NCBI RefSeq assembly: GCF_008806595.1 | Contig: NZ_VZRB01000027.1 | Location: forward strand, 54,504-118,503 | Source of the DNA: Streptomyces luteolifulvus | GTDB taxonomy: Bacteria; Actinomycetota; Actinomycetes; Streptomycetales; Streptomycetaceae | Direction of reading: 5' to 3' | DNA: 64,000 nucleotides | Part shown: piece after piece, positions 46,865-53,949 of the stretch | Layout of the letters: each line of letters opens with the position of its first letter | Numbering within the stretch: position 1 is the first letter of the stretch | The notes under the pieces: model-generated | What the model saw: the letters and a program-made list of their open reading frames with translations, nothing else | What the model was told of the DNA's origin: nothing | Database searches by the model: none | Program-made: the position numbers and the translations under genes

Positions 46865-47824
46865 GTGCAGCGCTGGCGTGGCTTGGAGGACATCCCCCAG
46901 GACTGGGGGCGCAGCGTCGTCACCATCGGCTCCTACGACGGCGTCCACCGCGGACACCAGCTGATCATCCGGCACGCCGTGGACCGCGCCCGTGAGCTGA
47001 GCGTTCCCTCCGTCGTCGTCACCTTCGACCCGCACCCGAGCGAGGTCGTCCGCCCCGGCAGCCACCCTCCGCTGCTCGCCCCGCACCACCGCCGCGCCGA
47101 GCTGATGGCCGAGCTGGGCGTGGACGCGGTCCTGATCCTGCCCTTCACGACCGAGTTCTCGAAGCTGTCGCCCGCCGACTTCGTCGTCAAGGTCCTCGTC
47201 GACAAGCTGCACGCCAAGGCGGTCGTCGAGGGCCCCAACTTCCGCTTCGGCCACAAGGCCGCGGGCGATGTGGCATTCCTGACCGAGCAGGGCAAGGTCT
47301 ACGACTTCGAGGTCGAGGTCGTCGACCTGTTCGTGTGCGGCGAGGCGGGCGGCGGAGAGCCCTTCTCCTCGACCCTGACCCGCCGCCTGGTCGTCGAGGG
47401 CGACGTCGAGGGCGCCGGGGAGATCCTCGGGCGCCCGCACCGCGTGGAAGGCGTCGTCGTCCGCGGCGCCCAGCGCGGCCGCGAGCTGGGCTTCCCCACG
47501 GCGAACGTCGAGACCCTCCCGCACACCGCGATCCCCGCCGACGGCGTCTACGCGGGCTGGCTGCACGCGAACGGCGAGGCGATGCCGGCCGCGATCTCCG
47601 TCGGCACGAACCCGCAGTTCGACGGCACGGAGCGCACGGTGGAGGCGTACGCCATCGACCGGGTGGGGCTGGACCTGTACGGCCTGCACGTGGCCGTCGA
47701 CTTCCTGTCCTTCGTGCGTGGCCAGGCGAAGTTCGAGTCCATCGAGGGGCTGCTGGAGCAGATGGCGGCGGACGTGAAGCGCTGCCGTGAGCTGGTCGCC
47801 GCGGCGGAGGCAGCCGCCGAGTAG
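46865..47824 (+). CDS. ribF: Bifunctional riboflavin kinase / FAD synthetase
   Basis: This 319-residue enzyme makes FMN and FAD from riboflavin. The N-terminal adenylyltransferase has IGSYDGVHRGHQLI and VVVTFDPHPSEVV. The C-terminal kinase has GAQRGRELGFPTANVE and a GVYAGWL strand. GTG 46865 is chosen because GAGGAG lies eight bases before it; an in-frame ATG 21 bases upstream is the alternative. No FMN riboswitch is recognised upstream; a CCATGCC/GGCATGG inverted repeat is present near 46762-46795. A 17-bp terminator hairpin follows. Confidence 0.95.
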   Translation: MQRWRGLEDIPQDWGRSVVTIGSYDGVHRGHQLIIRHAVDRARELSVPSVVVTFDPHPSEVVRPGSHPPLLAPHHRRAELMAELGVDAVLILPFTTEFSKLSPADFVVKVLVDKLHAKAVVEGPNFRFGHKAAGDVAFLTEQGKVYDFEVEVVDLFVCGEAGGGEPFSSTLTRRLVVEGDVEGAGEILGRPHRVEGVVVRGAQRGRELGFPTANVETLPHTAIPADGVYAGWLHANGEAMPAAISVGTNPQFDGTERTVEAYAIDRVGLDLYGLHVAVDFLSFVRGQAKFESIEGLLEQMAADVKRCRELVAAAEAAAE

Positions 47825-47839
47825 TCGTCCGTACGACGC

Positions 47840-47879
47840 CGAAGGGCGGCCGGTGCGAGTGGGCACCGGCCGCCCTTCG
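47840..47879. terminator. 17-bp hairpin between ribF and the convergent MinD-like gene
   Basis: The arms 47840-47856 and 47863-47879 are perfectly complementary (CGAAGGGCGGCCGGTGC and its complement) with a six-base loop. TTGTT follows the second arm. It is likely a two-way terminator for ribF and the minus-strand gene ending at 47910. Confidence 0.88.
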
Positions 47880-47909
47880 TTGTTCACGGCTCACACGGTC
47901 ATGGCGAGG

Positions 47910-50900
47910 CTACTGCTCGGGGGGCTGGTGCGGGGGCGGGGTCTGCGGGTAGCCCTCCGGGGGCTGACCGGGCTGACCGGGCTGACCGGGCTGACCGGGC
48001 TGACCGGGCTGACCGGGCTGGCCCGGCTGGTCTGCCGGGCCGGGCTGGGGTTGACCCGCGGGACCGGACTGGCCGGGCTGGGCGTACGGCTGTCCGGCCT
48101 GGGGGTAGGGCTGGCCCGGCTGGTGGGGTGGGTAGGGCTGCCCCGGCTGTTGCGGCACGTTGGGCTGCCCGGCCTGCGGGTACGGCTGCCCCGGCTGCTG
48201 CGGGTACGGCTGTCCGGCCTGCGGGTGGGGCTGGCCCGGCTGGGCATACGGCTGCGCGGCTTGCGGGTGGGGTTGTTGAGGGAACGGGCCGGGCTGGCCG
48301 GGTGCCCACTGCCCAGGGGCCTGCTGACCAGGGGTGGGCTGGTTGGGGATGTGCCGGCCGGGGGTCTGCTGTCCTGGAAGGGGTTGGCCGGGCACGGGTT
48401 GGCCAGGCATGGGCTGCCCGGGGGCCTGCTGTCCGGGAACGGACTGCCCGGGGATCGGCTGGCCAGGCACAGGCTGTCCTGGCACCTGCTGGCCGGGGGT
48501 CTGTTGGCCCGGTACGGGCTGACCAGGCGCGTACTGACCAGGCACGTACTGCCCCTGGACCGGGTGACCCGGAATCTGTTGACCCGGAATCTGCTGACCG
48601 GGAATCTGCTGACCGTGGACCGGCTGGCCCGGGAGCGGCTGGCCGGGCATCGGCGGCGCGGCCACCGGAGGCGGATTGCCGTCGTTCGTCCACAGGCCGT
48701 GCGACTGCTGGTGGCGGACGAAGTCCTCGGCGACCATCGCCGCGAGGTTGAAGTACGACTCCCGCACCTTCGGCCGCATCATGTCGAGGTCGACCTCGGC
48801 ACCTGCCGACAGGTGCTCGTCGAACGGCACGACCACCACACCGCGGCACCGCGTCTCGAAGTGGCTGACGATGTCCTCCACCTTGATCATCTTGCCGGTC
48901 TCGCGCACGCCGGAGATGACGGTGATGGACCGCGAGACGAGGTCGGCGTACCCGTGCGCGGACAGCCAGTCCAGCGTCGTACTGGCGCTGCTCGCACCGT
49001 CCACGGACGGGGTCGAGATGATGATGAGCTGGTCGGCGAGGTCGAGCACTCCGCGCATGGCGCTGTAGAGCAGACCGGTACCCGAGTCGGTCAGGATGAT
49101 CGGGTACTGCCGCCCGAGCACGTCGATCGCGCGCCGGTAGTCCTCGTCGTTGAAGGTCGTGGACACGGCCGGGTCGACGTCGTTGGCGATGATCTCGAGA
49201 CCCGACGGCGCCTGCGAGGTGAACCGCCGGATGTCCATGTACGAGTTGAGGTACGGGATCGCCTGGACGAGGTCACGGATGGTGGCGCCGGTCTCGCGGC
49301 GGACGCGGCGGCCGAGCGTACCGGCGTCCGGGTTGGCGTCGATGGCGAGGATCTTGTCCTGGCGCTCGGTGGCCAGCGTGGACCCGAGGGCGGTGGTGGT
49401 CGTGGTCTTGCCGACACCGCCCTTGAGGCTGATGACGGCGATCCGGTAGCAGGACAGCACGGGCGTCCGGATGAGTTCGAGCTTGCGCTGCCGCTCGGCC
49501 TCCTCCTTCTTCCCGCCGATCTTGAACCGGCCGCCGGCCGCGGCGGGCCGCCCGCTCTTCGCCTTCTGCTTCTTGTTGTTGAGCAGCCGGTCGGATGACA
49601 GCTCCACGGCCGCGGTGTAACCGAGAGGCGCGGCACCGGGGTTGGTCATCTGCCGCTGATCATGCTGAACGGGCTGCGGCCATGCGGCACCGGCACGGGG
49701 ATCAACGGGTTGCTGGGGCTGAGCCTGCGGCTGCGCCTGCGGGAAGCCATAACCACCCGGCTGGACAGAGGGGTTGGGGCCGGAATGCTGGGGGGCGGCA
49801 GCGCCCGGCTGTGGGAAGCCGTATCCGCTGGGTGCGTTGGGGTCGGCGGGCGTCTGCGGGGCTGAGGGGGCGGGTGCGCCAGTGGCCTGTGGGAAGCCGT
49901 ATCCGCCGGGTGCGTTGGGGTCGGCGGGCGTCTGCGGGGCCGAGGGGGCGGGTGCGTCACCGGCCTGCGGGAAGCCGTACCCGCCGGGTGCGTTGGCGTC
50001 GGCCGGAGCCTGCGGGGCCGGCTGGGCGGGAGCGGGGGCGGTGGTGGGCGCGGGGGAGGGTGCGCCTGGCTGCGGGAAGCCGTATCCGCCCGGTGTGTTC
50101 GCGTCGGCCGGCGTCTGCGGAGCCGAAGGCGCGGGCGGCGCAGGTGCGGGTGTGCCCGGCTGCGGGAAGCCGTAGCCGCCCTGTGTGTTCGCGTCGGTCG
50201 GCGTCTGCGGAGCCGAGGGCGCGGGCGGCGCAGGTGCGGGTGTGCCCGGCTGCGGGAAGCCGTAGCCGCCCTGTGGGTTGGCTGCGTCGCCGGGGCGCGG
50301 GAAGCCGTATCCGCCGGGTGCGTTCGCGTCGGTCGGCGTCTGCGGAGCGGACGGGGCGGGCGCGGCGGCCGACGCAGGGACGGGTGCGCCCGGCTGGGGG
50401 AAGCCGTACCCGCCGGGTGCGTTGGGGTCGGCGGGCGTCTGCGGGGTCGAGGGGGCGGGTGCGTCACCGGCCTGCGGGAAGCCGTACCCGCCGCCGGGCG
50501 CGATCGCGTCGGTCGGCGTCTGCGGAGCCGAGGGCGCGGGCGGCGCAGGTGCGGGCGCGCCCGGCTGGGGGAAGCCGTAGCCGCCCTGTGGGTTGGGCGC
50601 GGGCGCGGGGGCGCCGCTCGGCTGTTGAGCCGGAGGCTGCTGCGCTGTGCCGGGCTGCGGCGCAGGGGCCTCGGGGTTCCAGGCCGCGGGCGCCGGCTGC
50701 GGCGCCTGCGGCTGGAAGGCAGGCGGCTGCTGCGGCGGCACGGGTGGCTGCCCCTGAGCGGCCGTCGGCTGCGGCCGAGGAGGCGTCACCGGGTCGGCCT
50801 GCCGCGGCTGCGCGGGCCACTGGGCCGCCGGTGCGGGCGCGGCGGGCTGATACGACGGCGGCAGCGGCGGCAGCCCACTCTGCGGCGCCGGCGGGGGAGC

Positions 50901-52187
50901 CCAGGCAGCGGGCAGCGCGTCCTGAGGCGGGTCGGCCTGCGCCGGTACGGCGTCCTGGGCGGAGCCGCTGTCCTGAGGACCGGCATCCTCCGGTGTGGCA
51001 CTGTCCTGCGCCTCGGCGTCTGCGGGTGCGGCACTGTCCTGGGAGTCGGTGTCTGCGGGCGCCGGGTCTTCCGGTACCGCGTCCGCGGGAACCGCGTCCT
51101 CGGGCTCGGCGATCGCCGGTACCGCGTCCCCAGGCTCCGCGTCCCCAGGCCCCGTGACCGCAGGCTCCGTGACCGCAGGAGTGGCGTCCTCCGGCGCCTC
51201 GCTGCCGGACTCGGCTTCGGCGGGCTCCGATGCAGAGTCCGCTTCTGAGTCCGCCTCGGCCTGTGCTTCCGGCTCCGCCTCATCGGCCTCGTCCGAGCCG
51301 TCCGGCTCCGAAGCCTCGGTGTCGGCATCCTGGGCCGCGGCCGTACCGTCGTCGACGACAGCATCGGACGAACCGTCAGTGACGATCTCCGAGTCGGTGT
51401 CCCCCTCCGGCACAGCAACAGCCCCGTCGCCGTTGCCGTCGCCCTCGGCCTCGCCGTCAACCACACCGCGCTCCGCCTCGGCGGCCGCCGCCCGCTCCGC
51501 GATCTCCCGCTTCAGCGCAACCGAGGAGAACCGCATGGTGGCGCCGCTCTCCACGTCACGGTTCCCGTCCTCCGACTCCTCGGAAGCCGGAGCAGCCGGA
51601 GTAGCCGGCGCAGCCGCCGGGGCCGGAGCGTTCCACTGCGGCTGGAAGCCCCCAACAGGCATGTTCGGTACGGCCGTGGGCGACGCCGGATCCGCGGCGG
51701 GCGCGTCCACCCGCTCCTCGGTCTGCGGTGACTGGGGCTCGAACCCGCTCCCCACCGGAAGCCTGGGCACGCCGACCGGACTCCCGGTCGGCGGAGCAGG
51801 CGGACTGAACGGAGCTCCGGGCGCCGGCGCCGGAGGCGCGGGCGGCGTAAAGGGCGCCCCAGGAGCCGGAGCCGGAACGGACGCCGGTCCCGAGGAAGGA
51901 AGCGAGTGGGCAGGAGGCGCCAGCCCGGGCAACGGCGCAGCCGGCACGTTCGACGAACCCGCAGCCCCAGCTCCCGAATCCGAACCGGGGCCCGAGCCCG
52001 CCCCGGAAGCCCCGCTCCCAGAACTCCCAGAACTCCCAGAATCCTCCGACGCGTTCTGCGTGTACCAGGCAGGCGGCGCGTAGTCGATGGTGAACTCGCC
52101 CGTCGTCTCGACGGCGGACTCCGCGTCGGTCTGGTCATCGCCGGGTGTGGCCCAGCCCCCGCGGATCCCGTCCCGATCGCTGCTCAC
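47910..52187 (-). CDS. MinD/ParA-like ATPase with giant repeat-rich arms, ESX-associated type
   Basis: This 1425-residue protein starts at GTG with AGGAGGA four bases upstream. About 900 N-terminal residues are Pro/Ala/Gly/Gln-rich: an acidic block near 260-350 and repeats of GGYGFPQPG at about 530-800. The ATPase domain is at about 905-1160, with SLKGGVGKTTTTTALG (deviant Walker A), LAIDANPDAGTLG and IILTDSGTGLL. The last 250 residues are PGQ repeats, including six exact GQP codon triplets. The order matches EspI-like MinD proteins of actinobacterial type VII secretion loci. No EccC, EccD, EsxA or MycP gene is in this window, so it is an orphan here. Its role is unknown; membrane or secretion-linked positioning is inferred. 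Confidence 0.85.
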   Translation of the reverse strand: MSSDRDGIRGGWATPGDDQTDAESAVETTGEFTIDYAPPAWYTQNASEDSGSSGSSGSGASGAGSGPGSDSGAGAAGSSNVPAAPLPGLAPPAHSLPSSGPASVPAPAPGAPFTPPAPPAPAPGAPFSPPAPPTGSPVGVPRLPVGSGFEPQSPQTEERVDAPAADPASPTAVPNMPVGGFQPQWNAPAPAAAPATPAAPASEESEDGNRDVESGATMRFSSVALKREIAERAAAAEAERGVVDGEAEGDGNGDGAVAVPEGDTDSEIVTDGSSDAVVDDGTAAAQDADTEASEPDGSDEADEAEPEAQAEADSEADSASEPAEAESGSEAPEDATPAVTEPAVTGPGDAEPGDAVPAIAEPEDAVPADAVPEDPAPADTDSQDSAAPADAEAQDSATPEDAGPQDSGSAQDAVPAQADPPQDALPAAWAPPPAPQSGLPPLPPSYQPAAPAPAAQWPAQPRQADPVTPPRPQPTAAQGQPPVPPQQPPAFQPQAPQPAPAAWNPEAPAPQPGTAQQPPAQQPSGAPAPAPNPQGGYGFPQPGAPAPAPPAPSAPQTPTDAIAPGGGYGFPQAGDAPAPSTPQTPADPNAPGGYGFPQPGAPVPASAAAPAPSAPQTPTDANAPGGYGFPRPGDAANPQGGYGFPQPGTPAPAPPAPSAPQTPTDANTQGGYGFPQPGTPAPAPPAPSAPQTPADANTPGGYGFPQPGAPSPAPTTAPAPAQPAPQAPADANAPGGYGFPQAGDAPAPSAPQTPADPNAPGGYGFPQATGAPAPSAPQTPADPNAPSGYGFPQPGAAAPQHSGPNPSVQPGGYGFPQAQPQAQPQQPVDPRAGAAWPQPVQHDQRQMTNPGAAPLGYTAAVELSSDRLLNNKKQKAKSGRPAAAGGRFKIGGKKEEAERQRKLELIRTPVLSCYRIAVISLKGGVGKTTTTTALGSTLATERQDKILAIDANPDAGTLGRRVRRETGATIRDLVQAIPYLNSYMDIRRFTSQAPSGLEIIANDVDPAVSTTFNDEDYRRAIDVLGRQYPIILTDSGTGLLYSAMRGVLDLADQLIIISTPSVDGASSASTTLDWLSAHGYADLVSRSITVISGVRETGKMIKVEDIVSHFETRCRGVVVVPFDEHLSAGAEVDLDMMRPKVRESYFNLAAMVAEDFVRHQQSHGLWTNDGNPPPVAAPPMPGQPLPGQPVHGQQIPGQQIPGQQIPGHPVQGQYVPGQYAPGQPVPGQQTPGQQVPGQPVPGQPIPGQSVPGQQAPGQPMPGQPVPGQPLPGQQTPGRHIPNQPTPGQQAPGQWAPGQPGPFPQQPHPQAAQPYAQPGQPHPQAGQPYPQQPGQPYPQAGQPNVPQQPGQPYPPHQPGQPYPQAGQPYAQPGQSGPAGQPQPGPADQPGQPGQPGQPGQPGQPGQPGQPPEGYPQTPPPHQPPEQ
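47961..48014. repeat. Six perfect 9-bp tandem repeats in the MinD-like gene
   Basis: GGGCTGACC repeats six times exactly, followed by a variant (GGGCTGGCC at 48015). In the gene's frame each unit encodes a PGQ tripeptide at the C-terminus. Exact codon-level identity means the tract is recent or unstable, so length may vary between strains. Confidence 0.9.
49780..50600. repeat. Degenerate repeats encoding GGYGFPQPG units
   Basis: About eleven units of roughly 60-90 bases, each containing the code for GGYGFPQ followed by a Pro/Ala linker and PQTPxDxN, lie inside the MinD-like gene. Several neighbouring units are nearly identical over 50 bases or more, for example around 50100-50170 and 50160-50230. 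This points to expansion by unequal recombination within the gene. Confidence 0.85.
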
Positions 52188-52566
52188 AGTTCCTCCTGGT
52201 GTGGTCGAGCACCCTCATGCCGTGCTGGGGCGACCAGTTGCTTGTCGTCCGTAGTCGTTCGAGGTCGTCCGATCCGCCGGCCCTCCCCCTCAGGCACCGA
52301 CACCCCGTCCACGGGTCTGGTGTCGCGCCCGGTCCCAGCCTAATCACCACAGGCCCCAACTCGGCAGGCCCGCCCACCCCTCAGCGCCCGTCCACTGCAT
52401 CACAACCCGCCCAGAAGGGACGTACTCAGCTCTCTCATCAGTGAACAAACCATGCACAGTTGAAGCCGGACTTCGAACGTCCGACCTTCGAACGCCCCAC
52501 CCGGAAAGGCTCTTTCGTGCGCGCTTCGGCCCGCGTCCCCCGATCTCCACGCAATCCGCACTCTCC

Positions 52567-52621
52567 GCGGAGCGGCGGAGCGGCGGAGCGGCGAACCGGC
52601 GGGAGCGGCGGAGCGGCGGAG
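52567..52621. repeat. 8-bp tandem repeat GCGGAGCG between the MinD-like and DUF397 genes
   Basis: About seven copies of GCGGAGCG occur, five of them exact. They lie in the 533-base gap 52188-52720. Elsewhere in that gap there is CTCCGCTACTCCGC-type sequence near the DUF397 end, a CTTCGAACG repeat near 52473-52493, and no supportable gene despite short open frames on both strands. Confidence 0.75.
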
Positions 52622-52635
52622 GTGTGCGAGAACCG

Positions 52636-52669
52636 CCGAGGGGCGGGACGTCGCCGCCCCGCCCCTCGG
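52636..52669 (-). terminator. Hairpin terminator downstream of the DUF397 gene
   Basis: CCGAGGGGCGGG (52636-52647) and CCCGCCCCTCGG (52658-52669) form a perfect 12-bp stem with a ten-base loop. It lies 52 bases after the DUF397 stop on the minus strand. Confidence 0.7.
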
Positions 52670-52720
52670 ATCTGCCGCCGACTGTTGGCAACTCCGCTAC
52701 TTCGCCCCTCCGCTACTCCG

Positions 52721-53014
52721 CTACTCCGCGTCAAGTCCTCCGTTGTGCGGAGCCGGCTTCAGATCGAACTCACCGTCGCGCGCACCCAGCACGAAGGCCC
52801 GCCACTCCGCCTCCGTGTACCGCAGCACCGTGTCGTGGTCGAGCGAGGACCGCATGGCCACCGCGCCGGCGGGAAGGTAGGCGATCTCGACCCGCTCCTC
52901 GTGCTCCTCGGTGCCCGGTGCGCTGTGCCACTCGACGCCGGAGATGTCGAGGGCGTACAGCTCGTCCCGCTCCCGCTCCTTGCGCGCCTTGATCTCCTCT
53001 GCCGTCTCCGTCAT
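52721..53014 (-). CDS. DUF397 domain protein
   Basis: This 97-residue protein has ISGVEWHSAPGTEEHEERVEIAYLPAGAVAMRSSLDHD followed by YTEAEWRAFVLGARDGEFD, the DUF397 pattern. DUF397 proteins are abundant in Streptomyces, often beside an XRE regulator with which they are thought to work as a toxin-antitoxin-like or regulatory pair. Here no XRE gene is adjacent, so it is solitary. Its upstream and downstream DNA is full of short tandem repeats. An N-terminal charged helix (EEIKARKERERDELYAL) precedes the domain. Confidence 0.85.
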   Translation of the reverse strand: MTETAEEIKARKERERDELYALDISGVEWHSAPGTEEHEERVEIAYLPAGAVAMRSSLDHDTVLRYTEAEWRAFVLGARDGEFDLKPAPHNGGLDAE

Positions 53015-53032
53015 GCCGCAGCGACACCTCTC

Positions 53033-53106
53033 CCCGATGTTCCCGATGTTTCTTACGTGTCCGATGTGTCCGATGTCTTCGACGTACGAAACGATCCGAC
53101 GATCCG
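53033..53106. repeat. Three families of short tandem repeats upstream of DUF397 and rpsO
   Basis: CCCGATGTT is repeated at 53033-53041 and 53042-53050, TGTCCGATG at 53058-53066 and 53067-53075, and ACGATCCG at 53091-53098 and 53099-53106. All are exact doublets. They lie directly upstream of the DUF397 start and in the 322-base gap before rpsO. The rest of that gap contains GGTGAG-N7-CTCACC (53159-53177) and a possible -10 TACCCT at 53184, which may belong to the rpsO promoter. Confidence 0.7.
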
Positions 53107-53336
53107 AGCGCTCACCCTAGTGGCCGTCCCTCGCCCGTCCGGGTGATTCCGATACCGCGGTGAGAGTGCCCCTCACCTCCTGGTACCCTGTGTGACGGCC
53201 GTTTGTGTACGCACCCCCGGAGCCCACCGCCCTGGAGGCCGCGCCCAGCGGATCCCCGCCTCCCGAGTAACGGAAGCTCCCCCGAGACAAAGACCGGGGG
53301 CACTCGGTGGCCACATGAAGACTACGAGGAGTACGC

Positions 53337-53624
53337 GTGCCGCTCGACGCCGCTACGAAGAAGCAGATCATCACCGAGTTCGGCCAGAAGGAGGGCGACA
53401 CCGGCTCCCCCGAGGTCCAGGTCGCCATGCTCTCGCGCCGGATCTCGGACCTGACCGAGCACCTCAAGACCCACAAGCACGACCACCACTCCCGCCGTGG
53501 TCTGCTGATCCTGGTCGGTCAGCGCCGCCGCCTGCTGCAGTACCTCGCCAAGAAGGACATCCAGCGCTTCCGTGCGCTGGTCGACCGCCTCGGCATCCGC
53601 CGCGGTGCTGCGGGCGCCAAGTAA
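53337..53624 (+). CDS. rpsO: 30S ribosomal protein S15
   Basis: This 95-residue protein starts at GTG. Its helices include FGQKEGDTGSPEVQVAMLSRRI and HLKTHKHDHHSRRGLLILVGQRRRLL, the 16S rRNA-binding core of S15. It is followed by pnp, the usual rpsO-pnp pair. In S. coelicolor the two genes share transcripts, and the intergenic RNA is cut by RNase III (literature memory). Confidence 0.97.
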   Translation: MPLDAATKKQIITEFGQKEGDTGSPEVQVAMLSRRISDLTEHLKTHKHDHHSRRGLLILVGQRRRLLQYLAKKDIQRFRALVDRLGIRRGAAGAK

Positions 53625-53633
53625 GACGCCGTG

Positions 53634-53670
53634 AAGGGAGCGGTTCCCGATCGAAGGGGGCCGCTCCCTT
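53634..53670 (+). terminator. Hairpin after rpsO (partial terminator or RNase III site)
   Basis: AAGGGAGCGG (53634-53643) pairs with CCGCTCCCTT (53661-53670) with further pairing possible inside. It starts ten bases after the rpsO stop. Since pnp follows in the same direction, it may be an attenuator or processing site rather than a full terminator. A possible promoter, TTGCCA (53689-53694) and TAGCAC (53711-53716), follows it. Confidence 0.65.
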
Positions 53671-53786
53671 TGCTGTACGTGCGGACTGTTGCCACCCCTT
53701 TGTACTGTGGTAGCACAACGCAATACGCACGACACAGCGTGATGGCGCGCACCCGCTCGGGTAGCGCGGCGTCACAAGACGAACGA

Positions 53787-53893
53787 GGAGAAGCGCACCT
53801 CGCCGCCGCCGGTCCTCGGTAGTGGCCCCCGGGGGAAGTGAGCCCCGGGTGCTTCGATCGAAGACCGGCCCGCACCAGACGGAGCGCTTCTCC
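53787..53893 (+). promoter_or_regulatory. Large structured leader before pnp
   Basis: GGAGAAGCGC (53787-53796) is complementary to GCGCTTCTCC (53884-53893). Nested inside are GCCGGTC (53808-53814) with GACCGGC (53863-53869), the palindrome CTTCGATCGAAG (53852-53863) and CCCCCGGGGG (53826-53835). The whole ends about 40 bases before the pnp ribosome site GAGGAGAAAA. Such a closed, multi-stem leader would suit RNase III cleavage and PNPase autoregulation as known in other bacteria. Confidence 0.6.
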
Positions 53894-53949
53894 GCAACCG
53901 TCCCCCTGCCACACGGGCACGGAGGGACGAAGACGAGGAGAAAACGCTA

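Noticed and set aside
49780..50600. Repeat array considered as a CRISPR
   Set aside because: Units are in frame with the MinD-like protein, vary in length and have no unique spacers; there are no cas genes in the window.
52441..53146. Plus-strand open frames in the gap between the MinD-like and DUF397 genes
   Set aside because: They are Arg/Pro/Ser-rich translations of tandem repeats and of the DUF397 antisense strand, with no domain or ribosome site.
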